Positions 33,730 to 43,545 of a stretch of 64,000 bases of DNA are shown in pieces. The stretch lies in assembly GCF_008040105.1 (NCBI RefSeq), contig NZ_VRMG01000008.1, positions 372,001 to 436,000 of the forward strand. Direction: 5' to 3'. This stretch comes from Lacisediminihabitans profunda (GTDB lineage: Bacteria > Actinomycetota > Actinomycetes > Actinomycetales > Microbacteriaceae). A program made the position numbers and the translations under genes. A model generated the notes under the pieces. The model made no database searches, was not told where the DNA came from, and was given only the letters and a program-made list of their open reading frames with translations. Numbering within the stretch: position 1 is the first letter of the stretch; every line of letters begins with the position of its first letter.

Positions 33730-34671
33730 GTGTGGCCGCCACAGTGGCAGAATTTGAACACCGTCCCGAACGAATCGAGCCCAGCCACGCCTCCCCTGAT
33801 CACCTTCCTCACGACCTGGCACGTCGATCCGGTGGCCATCGTCGCTATCGTCGCGGCCGGCGGACTCTACGCCACCGGGGCGTGGCGGCTCGCGCGCCGC
33901 GGCATCCGCTGGCCCGTCGCCCGCACGCTCGCCTTCCTCGTGCTCGGCCTCGGATCGTTTGCCGTGGTGCAGTTCGGTTTCCTCGGCGTGTACAGCGGGG
34001 AACTGCGCTGGGCCTTCAGCACTCGCGTGGCGCTGCTGCTCTTCGCCGTACCGGGCCTGGTGAGCCTCGGCAGGCCGGTGACCCTGTCCCGGCTCGTGCT
34101 GAGCGGGGCCCCGCTGCGAGTGATGGATGCCGTGCTCGCCTCCTGGCCGGTGCGCCTCGCCGGCAATGCCGTCTTCGCACCGGTCTTCGCCTTCGCCGCC
34201 TTCTGCGTCTTCCTCACGCCGCTCGCGGGGAGCCTGCGCGAGTCACCGACGGCGGGCGGCATCCTGACCCTGGCAGTGCCCCTCGTGGGGCTGCTCATGG
34301 TGCTTCCCATCGTGGAGCACACCACCCAGCGCACGAGCTTCTTCATCACCGTGGAATTTCTGCTCGTGTTCGTGGAGCTGGTGATGGATGCCATCCCCGG
34401 TATCCTGCTGCGGCTCAATGACTCGGTGCTCGACCGGGTCGGCCCGGTGCTCGGCGCCGTGCCCGGCTGGTTCCCCAACGCGCTGCACGACCAGCACCTG
34501 TCCGGGGACCTGCTCTGGTTCATCGCCGAGATCGCGGACGTGCCAGTGCTCATCCTGTTGTTCATCCGCTGGTCGCGGGTGGACCGCCACGAGGCGAAGG
34601 CGCTCGACGAGCTGAGCGACGAGGAGATGGCGGCGCTCACGCGCGAGCACCTGCGCAACCGGCCCCAGTGA
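33730..34671 (+). CDS. CtaG-type cytochrome c oxidase assembly protein
   Basis: 313 aa from GTG 33730, though the first residues could be untranslated; a TTG at 33754 is an alternative. Seven or so membrane spans with the Caa3-CtaG family layout: LARRGIRWPVARTLAFLVLG near residue 54, LRVMDAVLASWPVRL, a histidine/threonine patch PIVEHTTQRTSFFI near 196, and ALHDQHLSGDLLWFIAEIADVP near 255. These proteins help build the copper centre of terminal oxidases. Stands alone between tRNA-Gln and the convergent reductase. Confidence 0.82.
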   Translation: MWPPQWQNLNTVPNESSPATPPLITFLTTWHVDPVAIVAIVAAGGLYATGAWRLARRGIRWPVARTLAFLVLGLGSFAVVQFGFLGVYSGELRWAFSTRVALLLFAVPGLVSLGRPVTLSRLVLSGAPLRVMDAVLASWPVRLAGNAVFAPVFAFAAFCVFLTPLAGSLRESPTAGGILTLAVPLVGLLMVLPIVEHTTQRTSFFITVEFLLVFVELVMDAIPGILLRLNDSVLDRVGPVLGAVPGWFPNALHDQHLSGDLLWFIAEIADVPVLILLFIRWSRVDRHEAKALDELSDEEMAALTREHLRNRPQ

Positions 34672-34678
34672 GGCGCGG

Positions 34679-35608
34679 TCAGTGGCGCGGGATGCCGATC
34701 AGGTCGCGGTTGATGGTGGCGGCGACGCGAGCCCCGGCACCCGCGGCGACGATGAGCTGTTGCGGTCCCGGTGCGGTGGAGTCGCCTGCGGCGTACACGC
34801 CGGCCACGCTCGTGCGGCCGTCGGCATCCGTCTCGAGGAGGCCCCAGCCGTCCGTCCCGAGGCCGAGGCCCTCGACGTAGCCGAGGGCGGCATCCCAGCG
34901 CGGGCGCACGAAACCGCCGTCGACCGGGATCGACCCACCGTCCGCCAGCAGCACGGCGGAGACGACGCCGCGGTCCCCCACCACGTCCGCGATCTCCCGG
35001 CGCTCCACCCGGACGCCGCGGTCGGCGAGCACCGCCTCCTGGGTCGGGCTGACCCGGCCGACGCCGTTCGTGAAGACGATCAGGTTGTGACTCCACTGGG
35101 CGATGAGCAGCGCGCGCGACGCCAGGTCGCTCGTCTCGCCGATGAGGGCGAGCGGTCTGTCACCATACTCGTAGCCGTCGCACTCGATGCAGCTGAAGAG
35201 GCCGAGTCCGTAGAACGCCCGGATGCTCGGCAGCGCCGGCAGCGTCTCCCTCAGCCCCGTGGCGATGAGAACGCGGGACGCGGTGACCGAGCGGCTCGGC
35301 GACGCGTTGACGCCCTTCGCCTCGACCGCGAACCCCTCGTCGGAGTCGACGTTCGTCACTCTCAGCACGGTCGCGAGCTGCAGCTCGGCCTCCGGATACT
35401 GGGCGAGTTCCTCTCGTGCGAGCCGGCGCAACTCGTGCGGCGCGACCCCGTCCCGGGTGAGGAAACCGTGGGAGACGAGCGTGGCGGCATTGCGCGGCCG
35501 GTTGGCGTCGAGCACGAGCACGCGACGCCGGGCCCGGGCGAGGTTGAGGGCTGCGCTCAGCCCGGCCGGCCCCGCCCCGACCACCACGACGTCGTAGTCG
35601 TGGGTCAC
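34679..35608 (-). CDS. Thioredoxin-reductase-like FAD/NAD(P) oxidoreductase
   Basis: 309 aa from GTG 35608, overlapping the gltX stop by GTGA. FAD motif [20 protein letters not shown] (residues 7-26), NAD(P) domain in the middle, and a redox-active pair C140/C143 in [13 protein letters not shown]-terminal FAD motif [14 protein letters not shown]. The length and CxxC place it in the TrxR-like class; the physiological disulfide partner is unknown and no thioredoxin gene is adjacent. Confidence 0.85.
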   Translation of the reverse strand: MTHDYDVVVVGAGPAGLSAALNLARARRRVLVLDANRPRNAATLVSHGFLTRDGVAPHELRRLAREELAQYPEAELQLATVLRVTNVDSDEGFAVEAKGVNASPSRSVTASRVLIATGLRETLPALPSIRAFYGLGLFSCIECDGYEYGDRPLALIGETSDLASRALLIAQWSHNLIVFTNGVGRVSPTQEAVLADRGVRVERREIADVVGDRGVVSAVLLADGGSIPVDGGFVRPRWDAALGYVEGLGLGTDGWGLLETDADGRTSVAGVYAAGDSTAPGPQQLIVAAGAGARVAATINRDLIGIPRH

Positions 35609-37089
35609 AGTCGTGCCGCGAGCCTCTCGATCCGGGCGATCGTGGACTCCTTGCCGATGATCTCCATCGACTCGAAGAGCGGCGGGCTGATGCGGCGGCC
35701 GCTGATCGCCGTGCGCAACGCCCCGAAGGCGACACGGGGTTTGAGTCCGGCGCCGTCGATGAGCTCGGCGCGCAGCACGCGCTCGATCTCCTCGTGCGAC
35801 CAGTCGTTGAGCTGCTCGAGCGCGCCCACGGCGGCGTCGAGGATGAGGTCGGCGCCGGCGCCGGGCAGGGCGTCCGCGTCGTACTCGAGGGCGTCATCCG
35901 GGGTGAACAGGAATCCGAGCAGCGCCGGTGCCTCGCCGAGCAGTTGCATGCGCTCCTGCACGAGCGGGGCGGCCTCGCGAAGGATCGCCTCCTGCTCGCC
36001 GGTCGGCGGATCGGCGAGGTAGTCGCCGAGGTACGGGATGAGCCGCCGGGTGAAGTCCTCCACCGGCAGCAGCCGGATCTGGTCTCCATTGATCGACTCG
36101 GCCTTCTTCAGGTCGAAGCGGGCCGGGTTGGGGTTGACGTCGACCACATCGAACGCGGCCACCATCTCCTCCATCGTGAACACATCGCGGTCGTGGCTGA
36201 GCGACCAGCCGAGCAGGCTCAGGTAGTTGAGCAGGCCCTCCGGAATGAAGCCACGGTCGCGGTGGTGGAACAGGTTCGACTCGGGGTCACGCTTTGAAAG
36301 CTTCTTGTTGCCGTCGCCCGTCACGTACGGCAGGTGGCCGAAGCGCGGAATGGCGCTGGCCAGTCCGATGTCGATGAGGGCGTGATAGAGCGCGATCTGG
36401 CGAGGGGTGGAGGAGAGGAGGTCCTCGCCGCGCAGCACGTGGGTGATGCCCATGAGCGCGTCGTCGACTGGGTTGACGAACGTGTAGAGCGGAGCGCCGT
36501 TCGGGCGCACGACCACGAAGTCCACGAAGGAGCCGGCCGGGAAGGTGATCTCGCCGCGGACGAGGTCGTCGAAGGAGAGGTCGGTGTCCGGGACGCGCAG
36601 GCGCAGGGCCGGCTCGCGGCCGGCCGCGCGCAACGCGATCCGGTCCTCGTCGGTGAGGTCGCGCTCGAAGTTGTCGTAGCCCTGCTTGGGGTCTCGGCCG
36701 TTCGCGATGTTGCGGGCCTCGATCTCCTCGGCCGTGGCGAAGCTCTCGTAGAGGTGTCCGCTCGCGCGAAGGGTCTCGATCACCTCGGTGTAGATTCCGG
36801 CGCGCTGCGACTGGCGGTACGGCTCGTGCGGGCCGCCGACGCCGATCCCCTCGTCCCAGTCGATGCCGAGCCAGCCGAGCGCGTCGAGCAGCTGCAGGTA
36901 GCTCTCCTCGCTGTCGCGGGCGACATCCGTGTCTTCGATGCGGAACACGAGCGAGCCGCCGGTGTGGCGCGCATACGCCCAGTTGAACAGGGCGGTGCGG
37001 ATGAGACCGACGTGCGGAGTGCCGGTGGGCGATGGGCAGAATCGGACGCGAACGTCGGGACCGGTGGCTGTAGTGAACATAGTTGGCAT
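35605..37089 (-). CDS. gltX: Glutamyl-tRNA synthetase
   Basis: 494 aa, full length. Class I signature in [26 protein letters not shown] (HIGH-type PHVG) and [11 protein letters not shown] (KMSKS-type). ATG 37089 or the ATG three codons later could start it; neither has a strong ribosome site. Charges tRNA-Glu and, in bacteria without GlnRS, tRNA-Gln as well, whose gene lies 2 kb away. Followed by the TrxR-like gene in the same operon. Confidence 0.96.
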   Translation of the reverse strand: MPTMFTTATGPDVRVRFCPSPTGTPHVGLIRTALFNWAYARHTGGSLVFRIEDTDVARDSEESYLQLLDALGWLGIDWDEGIGVGGPHEPYRQSQRAGIYTEVIETLRASGHLYESFATAEEIEARNIANGRDPKQGYDNFERDLTDEDRIALRAAGREPALRLRVPDTDLSFDDLVRGEITFPAGSFVDFVVVRPNGAPLYTFVNPVDDALMGITHVLRGEDLLSSTPRQIALYHALIDIGLASAIPRFGHLPYVTGDGNKKLSKRDPESNLFHHRDRGFIPEGLLNYLSLLGWSLSHDRDVFTMEEMVAAFDVVDVNPNPARFDLKKAESINGDQIRLLPVEDFTRRLIPYLGDYLADPPTGEQEAILREAAPLVQERMQLLGEAPALLGFLFTPDDALEYDADALPGAGADLILDAAVGALEQLNDWSHEEIERVLRAELIDGAGLKPRVAFGALRTAISGRRISPPLFESMEIIGKESTIARIERLAARL

Positions 37090-37192
37090 GGCCCGTCAAT
37101 CCTACCGGCGGCAGTCGGCGGGGGTCGGGGCGTGCGGCGCTCGTGCCTTCCCGGGAGAGTTACCGTTCGGTCCGCCCTTCCCAGACCGCGAG

Positions 37193-37252
37193 TGTGCCCG
37201 TTTGTCGCTTTTGTGCCGGGTCGAGCGGAACCACTCGCGACGAACGGGCACA
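37193..37252. repeat. Short palindromic intergenic element, copy 1
   Basis: Arms TGTGCCCGTTTGTCGC (37193-37208) and GCGACGAACGGGCACA (37237-37252) match at 15 of 16 paired positions around a GC-rich middle containing GTGCCGGGTCGAGCGG. A second copy lies inverted at 55374-55431. Both lie between genes, like REP elements. May also end transcription between the convergent-facing flanks. Confidence 0.75.
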
Positions 37253-37288
37253 GTCACTGCGGCGGGGTCGCTCAACACTGCGCCTCGC

Positions 37289-38305
37289 TCAGGAGAGGTA
37301 GACGAGCCCCAGCGAGAGGCACAGGATGACGCCCCAGGACACGAGGCCGGCCGCCAGCGCCCGCGCGCCGGACCGCGCGAGCTCCTCGAGCCGCAACGAT
37401 GCCCCGATCGCGAAGAGTGCGCAGGCGAGCAGCGCAGACTGCAGGACGCCCGCCGCGACGAGCACCTCCGCCGGCAGGGGCACGAACGACCGGATGAGCA
37501 CGGCGGCGAGGAACCCCACGATGAACAGGGGCACCACCGCCGGCAGCGGAATCGAGCGATCCGCCCCGGCCGCGCGCCGCCGGGTGACCAGCGAGGTCAC
37601 GGCCACCATCGGCGCGAGCATGAGCACCCTCGTGAGCTTGACGACGACCGCCACGGCGAGCGCGGCGGCCCCTGCGGTCTGTGCGGTCGCGACGACCTGC
37701 CCGACATCGTGCACGCTCGCACCCACCCAGTGGCCGAACTGCTGATCGTCGAGGTGGAGCAGGGACGCGAGGAAGGGAAGGACGACGATGGCGAGCGTGC
37801 CATAGAGCGTCACGAGAGTGACCGGCGTCGCGGTGTCCTTGTCGTCGGAGCCGCGCGCGGCCGCCATCGCCCCGACCGCGGACACCCCGCAGATGGAGAA
37901 CCCGGCGGCGAGCAGCACGGGCTGGTCGCCCTCGAGCCGGAACAGCCGGGCGATGAGCAACGTCAGCAGGAAGCTCACGACGACGAGCGCCACGATCGAG
38001 AGGATGGCGACCCAGCCGAGCGCGGCGATGTCACCGAGGCTGAGGCCAAGTCCGAGCACGACGATGCCGAGGCGCAGGAGCCGCCTGGAGGCGATCGCCA
38101 GTCCCGGCCGGAGAACTCCGCCGAGCGCCGGCCGGAAGACGGGGAGGGACCCGACGATCACGCCGAGCACCAGGGAGGACGTGAGCCAGGGGATCGCCGG
38201 GACCAACGCATGGATGCCGTAGCCGGCCGCGGCGCCGACGGCCGCGAGCGCGAGTCCGGCCGACCATCCCGGGCGCCGTCGCGGGGTGGATTCGCTGCGA
38301 CTCAC
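37289..38305 (-). CDS. YeiH family (UPF0324) putative sulfate exporter
   Basis: 338 aa from GTG 38305, matching the family length; the frame extends upstream only into the palindromic element. About ten membrane segments; LGIVVLGLGLSLGDIAALG near residue 90, LLAAGFSICGVSAVGAMA near 135, HWVGASVHDVGQVVATA near 195 are family blocks. The family is predicted to export inorganic anions such as sulfate; evidence is thin. A single gene with no obvious partners. Confidence 0.82.
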   Translation of the reverse strand: MSRSESTPRRRPGWSAGLALAAVGAAAGYGIHALVPAIPWLTSSLVLGVIVGSLPVFRPALGGVLRPGLAIASRRLLRLGIVVLGLGLSLGDIAALGWVAILSIVALVVVSFLLTLLIARLFRLEGDQPVLLAAGFSICGVSAVGAMAAARGSDDKDTATPVTLVTLYGTLAIVVLPFLASLLHLDDQQFGHWVGASVHDVGQVVATAQTAGAAALAVAVVVKLTRVLMLAPMVAVTSLVTRRRAAGADRSIPLPAVVPLFIVGFLAAVLIRSFVPLPAEVLVAAGVLQSALLACALFAIGASLRLEELARSGARALAAGLVSWGVILCLSLGLVYLS

Positions 38306-38370
38306 ACGCTCGAGCCTAGCCCCGACCGGCGAACGGCCGCCTCGCTTCGGGCGGCATCCCGGCCCACGCC

Positions 38371-38459
38371 CTCCCGAAAACGCAGGAGTTTTCGCGAAAT
38401 GGCGTCGGTTGTGCGGCGTGTTGCGCGGGGACACGTCGAATCCCCTGCGTTTTCGGGAG
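38371..38459. repeat. Palindromic intergenic element of a second type
   Basis: CTCCCGAAAACGCAGG (38371-38386) and its exact complement (38444-38459) flank 57 bp that contain TTTTCGCGAAA near the left arm. Lies between the convergent-side YeiH start and the FAH gene end. Sequence differs from the 37193 element. Only one copy in the window. Confidence 0.6.
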
Positions 38460-38494
38460 AGGGAGGGGGAGGGGGAGGGCGCGAGCGGCGGTGC

Positions 38495-39271
38495 CTAGAC
38501 GCGGTTCTTGGCGGGATTGCTCAGGGTGCCGATGCCCTCGATCGTGATGTCCACGGTCTGGCCGTCGACGAAACCGCCGAGGCCGGCCGGCGTGCCGGTG
38601 AGGATCACGTCGCCCGGCAGGAGCGTCCAGACGTCCGACACGTACTCGATGAGCTCCGGGATCTTGTGGATCATGTCCCTCGTGTTGCCGTGACGGCGCG
38701 GTTCGCCATCCACGTAGGTCTGGATCTCCAGGTTGCTCCAGTCGAGCTCCGTCTCGATCACGGGCCCGAGAGGGCAGAACGTGTCGTAGCCCTTCGCCCG
38801 GGCCCACTGCCCGTCCGCGAACATCTGGTCACGCGCCGAGACATCGTTCGCGATCGTGTAGCCGAAGATCACGTCGGCGTAGTCCGCCGCCTTCACCCGC
38901 TTGGCGATGCTGCCGATCACGATCGCGAGCTCGCCCTCGTGCACGATGCGGCCCTCGACCGGCGGAATCTGGATGGTGTCCCCCGGGCCGATGACCGCGG
39001 TGTTCGGCTTGAGGAAGAGGAGGGGCGCCTCCGGGCCCTTTGCGTCATCCCGCAACTCGTCGCGGTGGGCGGCGTAGTTGAGACCGATGCAGACCACCTT
39101 GGAGCGCGGGATCACCGGCGCGAGCAGCTTCGCCCGGTCGACCGGTACCCTCTCGCCCGTGGTGTCGAAGCCGCGGAACATGGGATCGCCCGTGAGCACC
39201 ACGTACTCGTCACCGTCGAGAATTCCGTACCGGGGGTCTCCGCCGGCGACGCTGAATCGTGCGATCTTCAC
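38495..39271 (-). CDS. Fumarylacetoacetate hydrolase family protein
   Basis: 258 aa from GTG 39271. FAH fold: VVCIGLNYAAHRDEL near residue 60, metal-binding acidic residues in IVHEGELAIVIG and DVSARDQMFADGQWARAKGYDTFCPLGP, and GDVILTGTPAGLGGFVDG near 225. Family members hydrolyse or decarboxylate acylpyruvates and 2-oxoacid enols. It sits between ilvE and YeiH, 9 nt after ilvE, as commonly seen in this bacterial family, so it may clear a side product; the function is not established. Confidence 0.85.
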   Translation of the reverse strand: MKIARFSVAGGDPRYGILDGDEYVVLTGDPMFRGFDTTGERVPVDRAKLLAPVIPRSKVVCIGLNYAAHRDELRDDAKGPEAPLLFLKPNTAVIGPGDTIQIPPVEGRIVHEGELAIVIGSIAKRVKAADYADVIFGYTIANDVSARDQMFADGQWARAKGYDTFCPLGPVIETELDWSNLEIQTYVDGEPRRHGNTRDMIHKIPELIEYVSDVWTLLPGDVILTGTPAGLGGFVDGQTVDITIEGIGTLSNPAKNRV

Positions 39272-39280
39272 TACGGCAGC

Positions 39281-40390
39281 CTAGACGTCCAAACGAGTGA
39301 GCCAGTGGTGACGGTCGGGCACGCGCCCGTACTGGATGTCGGTGAGCTCCTGGCGAAGCGACATCGTCAGCTCGCCCGCCGGGGCATCCGCTGACCCGAT
39401 CTCGAATCCCTCGCCCTTGAGCAGGGCGATCGGGGTGACGACCGCGGCCGTGCCGCACGCGAACACCTCGGTGACGTCACCGGATGCCACGCCGTCGCGC
39501 CACTCGTCGAGGGTGACCTTGCGGCGCTCGATCGTGTGGCCGCGGTCCTCGGCGAGCTGCAGGATGGAGTCCCGGGTGATCCCCTCGAGGATGCTGTCGG
39601 ACTCGGGGGTGACCAGGGTGCCGTCTTTCTTCACGAGCACGATGTTCATGCCGCCGAGCTCCTCGAGGTACTTTCCCTCCACGGCATCGAGGAAGAGCAC
39701 CTGGGCGCAGCCGTGCTCGTAGGCCTCGGCCTGGGCCACGAGCGACGACGCGTAGTTGCCGCCCGTCTTGGCCGCCCCCGTGCCGCCCTTGCCCGCACGC
39801 GCGTAGTTCGTGGAGAGCCAGATCGACACCGGCGCGACACCCCCGGTGAAGTAGGCACCCGCCGGGCTCGCGATCACGTAGTAGTTCACCTTCTCGGCCG
39901 GTCGCACTCCGAGGAACGCCTCCTTGGCGAACATGAACGGCCGAAGGTACAGGCTCGTCTCCGGGGCGGACGGCACCCAGTCGCCGTCGACGGCGATCAG
40001 CTGGCGCAGCGATTCGATGAAGTACTCGGTGGGCAGCTCGGGCAGCGCGAGTCGCTTGGCCGAACGCTGCATCCGGCGCGCGTTCGCCTCGGGGCGGAAG
40101 CTCCAGATGGAGCCGTCCGCGTGCCGGTAGGCCTTGAGGCCCTCGAAGATCTCCTGCGCGTAGTGCAGCACAGCCGCGGCCGGGTCGAGCGCGATCGGAC
40201 CGTACGGCTGCACCCTCGGTCGGTGCCAGCCGCCCTTGACCGACCAGCAGATGTCGACCATGTGGTCGGTGAAGTACTTGCCGAACCCGGGGTTGGCGAG
40301 AATCGCTTCCCGCTCCGCCGCGCTCCTGGCCGCGGGGTTCTTGATCACACTGAAGGTGAATGCGGCTGGTGCGAGGAGATTGGTGATCAT
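39281..40390 (-). CDS. ilvE: Branched-chain amino acid aminotransferase
   Basis: 369 aa, ATG 40390 with GAAGGAC upstream. Class IV PLP aminotransferase of the long actinobacterial type: [32 protein letters not shown] near residue 75, PLP-lysine in [13 protein letters not shown] near 205, [10 protein letters not shown] near 245, and [14 protein letters not shown] near 315. Last step of Leu/Ile/Val synthesis. Forms a leuB-ilvE-FAH leftward group. Confidence 0.94.
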   Translation of the reverse strand: MITNLLAPAAFTFSVIKNPAARSAAEREAILANPGFGKYFTDHMVDICWSVKGGWHRPRVQPYGPIALDPAAAVLHYAQEIFEGLKAYRHADGSIWSFRPEANARRMQRSAKRLALPELPTEYFIESLRQLIAVDGDWVPSAPETSLYLRPFMFAKEAFLGVRPAEKVNYYVIASPAGAYFTGGVAPVSIWLSTNYARAGKGGTGAAKTGGNYASSLVAQAEAYEHGCAQVLFLDAVEGKYLEELGGMNIVLVKKDGTLVTPESDSILEGITRDSILQLAEDRGHTIERRKVTLDEWRDGVASGDVTEVFACGTAAVVTPIALLKGEGFEIGSADAPAGELTMSLRQELTDIQYGRVPDRHHWLTRLDV

Positions 40391-40444
40391 CGGTGGTCCT
40401 TCGATTGTCCTAGGGGATATTCTGCGCCTGTATTCGCGGGCGGG

Positions 40445-41491
40445 CTAAATCAGGGCCGCGATGGCGTCGCCGATCTGGGATGTGGAGCGGCCGTTCGCGC
40501 CACGGGAGGCGAGATCGGCGGTCACCGCCGCCGTGACCCTTGCCGAGGCATCCGCCAGCCCGAGGTGGTCGAGCATGAGCGCCACGGACAGGATCGCCGC
40601 GGTGGGGTCGGCGAGTTGCTTGCCGGCGATGTCCGGAGCCGACCCGTGGACGGGCTCGAACATGCTCGGGAATGCTCCGTCGGGGTTGATGTTTCCCGAC
40701 GCGCCGAGCCCGATGCCGCCGCTGATCGCGGCGGCCAAATCGGTGAGGATGTCGCCAAAGAGGTTGTCCGTGACGATCACGTCAAACCTACTCGGATCGG
40801 TGACCAGGAAGATAGTGGCGGCGTCCACGTGCAGGTAGTCGACAGCGACCGAGGGAAACTCCGCCGCGACCCGGTCGACCGTGCGCTGCCACAGGCCGCC
40901 CGCGTGGGTGAGCACGTTGGTCTTGTGCACCAGGGTGAGCTTCTTGCGCTCCCGTCCGGCGGCGGCGCCGAACGCGTAGCGGACGAGCCTCTCCACGCCG
41001 AACGCCGTGTTGACGGAGACCTCGTTGGCGACCTCGTGCGGGGTGCCGACGCGGATCGCTCCCCCGTTGCCGACGTACGGACCCTCCGTGCCCTCCCGCA
41101 CCACGATGAAGTCGACGGCACCCGGGTTCGCGAGTGGCGACACGACGGAGGGGAACAGTCGGGATGGGCGCAGGTTCACGTAGTGGTCGAGGGCGAACCG
41201 CAGCCTGAGCAGCAGCCCGCGCTCGATGAGCCCCCCGGCCAACCGCGGATCCCGGGGGTCACCGCCGACGGCTCCGAGCAGAATCACGTCGTGCTTGGCG
41301 AGAGCGGCGAGGCCCTCGTCCGGCAGGATCTCGCCCGTCCGAAGGAAGTGGGTCGCGCCGAAGGGGTACTCGGTGGCGTCGACGGTGACGTCGCTCGGGA
41401 GCACCGCCGTGAGCACTTTGACCGCCTCCGCGACCACTTCGGGACCGATGCCGTCTCCGGCAATCACTGCGAGGTTGATGGTGCGCGTCAT
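40445..41491 (-). CDS. leuB: 3-isopropylmalate dehydrogenase
   Basis: 348 aa from ATG 41491 (CAGGAG upstream; longer frame lacks a ribosome site). Motifs: [13 protein letters not shown], substrate arginines around [30 protein letters not shown], catalytic Lys in LVHKTNVL, Mg aspartates in [14 protein letters not shown], and NAD-binding [14 protein letters not shown]. Oxidative decarboxylation step of leucine synthesis. serA, often its neighbour in related genomes, is 8 kb away here. Confidence 0.95.
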   Translation of the reverse strand: MTRTINLAVIAGDGIGPEVVAEAVKVLTAVLPSDVTVDATEYPFGATHFLRTGEILPDEGLAALAKHDVILLGAVGGDPRDPRLAGGLIERGLLLRLRFALDHYVNLRPSRLFPSVVSPLANPGAVDFIVVREGTEGPYVGNGGAIRVGTPHEVANEVSVNTAFGVERLVRYAFGAAAGRERKKLTLVHKTNVLTHAGGLWQRTVDRVAAEFPSVAVDYLHVDAATIFLVTDPSRFDVIVTDNLFGDILTDLAAAISGGIGLGASGNINPDGAFPSMFEPVHGSAPDIAGKQLADPTAAILSVALMLDHLGLADASARVTAAVTADLASRGANGRSTSQIGDAIAALI

Positions 41492-41664
41492 CCGGGCTCC
41501 TGTGTCTCCAACGGCTAGGCTCATCCCAGCGTACTGGCAGGGAGATCTCGGCGATTCTGGCCCCCGAACTGGGGACATCGGAGTAGGATCCGGGTGATGG
41601 ATATCTGCGCTCCGAAGCGAACCCTCGCCCGGAGTTACGCGTAACCGAACGGAAGGGCTCCATC

Positions 41665-41913
41665 ATGGGGATTGGTTCAGGGATTTTTCTTTTCGTCGTC
41701 GGCGCGGTTCTGGCTTTCGCACTCAATATCCAGGTCACCTGGATCGACATTCACCTCGTGGGGTACATCCTGATGGGCGCGGGAGTGCTCGTGTTCATCA
41801 TCTCGCTCGTGCTGGTGCTTCGTAAGCGCCAGACGATCTCGACTACCCGCACGGTGGATCCCAACGGCGGCGACCAGGTAGTACAGCACGAGACAAAAGG
41901 CGACGTTCTCTGA
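41665..41913 (+). CDS. DUF6458 small membrane protein
   Basis: 82 aa, GAAGGG upstream of ATG. Two membrane spans (IFLFVVGAVLAFALNI and LVGYILMGAGVLVFIISLVLVL) and a polar tail with TVDPNGGDQVVQHE. Matches the DUF6458 pattern, widespread in Microbacteriaceae; function unknown. Single gene. Confidence 0.8.
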   Translation: MGIGSGIFLFVVGAVLAFALNIQVTWIDIHLVGYILMGAGVLVFIISLVLVLRKRQTISTTRTVDPNGGDQVVQHETKGDVL

Positions 41914-41977
41914 GTAACGTCGCGTAACCTTAAGACCGGCGCGCCCCGCTTCTGATTCGGGTTCAGTGTGGGGCGCG
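41901..41977. terminator. Two hairpins after the DUF6458 gene
   Basis: CGACGTT/AACGTCG (41901-41907 and 41916-41922) overlaps the stop codon; CGCGCCCC/GGGGCGCG (41940-41947 and 41970-41977) follows with a 22-nt loop and then CCCTTT. Lies between convergent genes; probably a weak bidirectional terminator. Confidence 0.45.
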
Positions 41978-42003
41978 TCACCCTTTCCGGGTGACGCCGA
42001 GCG

Positions 42004-43545
42004 TCAGATGTCGAGCACGAGTTCCGGCGTGGTCGCGCGCGAGACGCAGGGGTACATCACGCCGAGACGGTCCTTCTCCTCGTCGTCGACCACCGAGTCC
42101 AGGTGCTCGGGGAGACCTCCCACCACGCGTACCTCGCAGGTGCCGCACACGCCCTTCCGGCACGAGCCCATCACCGGCAGGCCGTTCTGCTCGAGGGCAT
42201 CGAGGATGCTCTGGCCGGACGGCACTGCGAAGTCCTTCCTGCTCTTGCGGCAGGTGACCCGCACGGACTGAGGAGCGCCGATCGCCGCGCGTTCGACGGG
42301 CGTGAAACGCTCGAGGTGCATCCTTTCGCGGGGCACGACCGAGGCGACTCTCGCCATCAGCGACTCCGGGCCGCAGCAGTAGACGTCGGCGTCGACGGTC
42401 GAGAGCAGGTGTTCGATGTCGAGAGCCGTCGCGTTCTCGTCGCTCGCGTGCACCCAGACCCGGCCGGGATACTCGGCCGCCAGCTCGTCGGCGAAGGCCA
42501 TCGACCGGCGGCTTCGCCCGAAGTAGAGAAGGTGCCAGTCCCGGCGGTCCGGCAGGGATTCGATCATCGATTTGATCGGAGTGATGCCGATCCCGCCCGC
42601 CACGAACAGATAGGAGAGGGCCGGCTCGAGTTCGAAGTGATTGAGCGGCCCGGTCACCTCGAGCTGCACTCCGGGCCGCACGTTGGCGTGGATCCAGCTG
42701 CTCCCACCCTGGGAGTCCAGGGTTCGCAGGACGGCGATGTCGAAGTGCGACCGGTCGGCCGGGTCCCCACAGAGCGAATACTGCCGTTCCAACCCGTTCG
42801 GCAGGGCGACGGTGACGTGGGCGCCCGGCCGCCAGACGGGCAGAACCGTGGCGGCGCTCGGCACCAGCCGAATCCCGAGCACCTCGTCCGAGACCCGGAA
42901 TGTCGCCGACACCCGCATGGTGACCCCCCGACGGACCGGCGCCGACCCGGGCCGTTCGCGCCGCACCGCGTCGCTCCGGCCCGGGGCTCGGTTGCCGGCG
43001 ACGCGGTTTCCGGCGGCGCGGTTTCCGGCAATGACGCGCACGAGCACCGCGATCACCGAGAGGCCGATGATGGAGATCGCCACGACGCGGTACCAGAGTG
43101 CCCCGACGTCGGTGCCGGTCAGGCCGGCGTGAAAGGAGACGAGAACAACCACGAGGTAGCTCGCGTAGTGCACCCCCTTCCAGAACCGGCGCGGCAGCAG
43201 GCGCATGAGCAACGAGGAGCCCTGCACGGCGAGGAGCAGGTAGAAGGCGAGGATGCCGATGGCCACCGGAAGTGCACGATAGTCCGTGGCGAACGGCACG
43301 AGCACGGCGGCCGCCGAGAAGTGCAGCCAGCCGTCGAGCATGAGGCTGACCATGTGGGCGACGACCATGACGATCGCCGTCCCGCCGAGGTAGCGGTGGA
43401 GGTCCTGCAGCCAGGACGGGTTGTCGACCTTGCGCAGCACCCGCGTGGACAGCAGGGTCCCCCAGACGACGGACAGGGTCATGAGCGCCCACGCGATGAT
43501 CGCGCTGGCCCGGGTGATGTACCACCAGAGGTGGGGAGAGGTCAC
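42004..43545 (-). CDS. Membrane ferric-reductase-like / FAD-NAD(P) / 2Fe-2S oxidoreductase
   Basis: 513 aa from GTG 43545, overlapping the ApbE stop (GTGA). Residues 1-180: six membrane spans with histidines in LHRYLGG, VVAHMVSL, KGVHYASYL and VVLVSFHAG, suiting a b-type haem ferric-reductase domain. Residues about 215-420: ferredoxin reductase with RQYSLCGDP (FAD) and GGIGITPIKSM (NAD(P)). The C-terminus is a plant-type ferredoxin, CRKGVCGTC then PCVSRA. A short linker repeats AGNR (AGNRAAGNRVAGNRAPGR). Likely moves electrons from NAD(P)H across the membrane; partner ApbE suggests a flavinylated acceptor. Confidence 0.87.
   Translation of the reverse strand: MTSPHLWWYITRASAIIAWALMTLSVVWGTLLSTRVLRKVDNPSWLQDLHRYLGGTAIVMVVAHMVSLMLDGWLHFSAAAVLVPFATDYRALPVAIGILAFYLLLAVQGSSLLMRLLPRRFWKGVHYASYLVVVLVSFHAGLTGTDVGALWYRVVAISIIGLSVIAVLVRVIAGNRAAGNRVAGNRAPGRSDAVRRERPGSAPVRRGVTMRVSATFRVSDEVLGIRLVPSAATVLPVWRPGAHVTVALPNGLERQYSLCGDPADRSHFDIAVLRTLDSQGGSSWIHANVRPGVQLEVTGPLNHFELEPALSYLFVAGGIGITPIKSMIESLPDRRDWHLLYFGRSRRSMAFADELAAEYPGRVWVHASDENATALDIEHLLSTVDADVYCCGPESLMARVASVVPRERMHLERFTPVERAAIGAPQSVRVTCRKSRKDFAVPSGQSILDALEQNGLPVMGSCRKGVCGTCEVRVVGGLPEHLDSVVDDEEKDRLGVMYPCVSRATTPELVLDI

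Noticed and set aside
36929-39394. 821-codon rightward frame over gltX start, YeiH and FAH
   Set aside because: Runs antisense to three recognisable genes and through two intergenic elements; composition is Arg/Asp/Glu shadow type.
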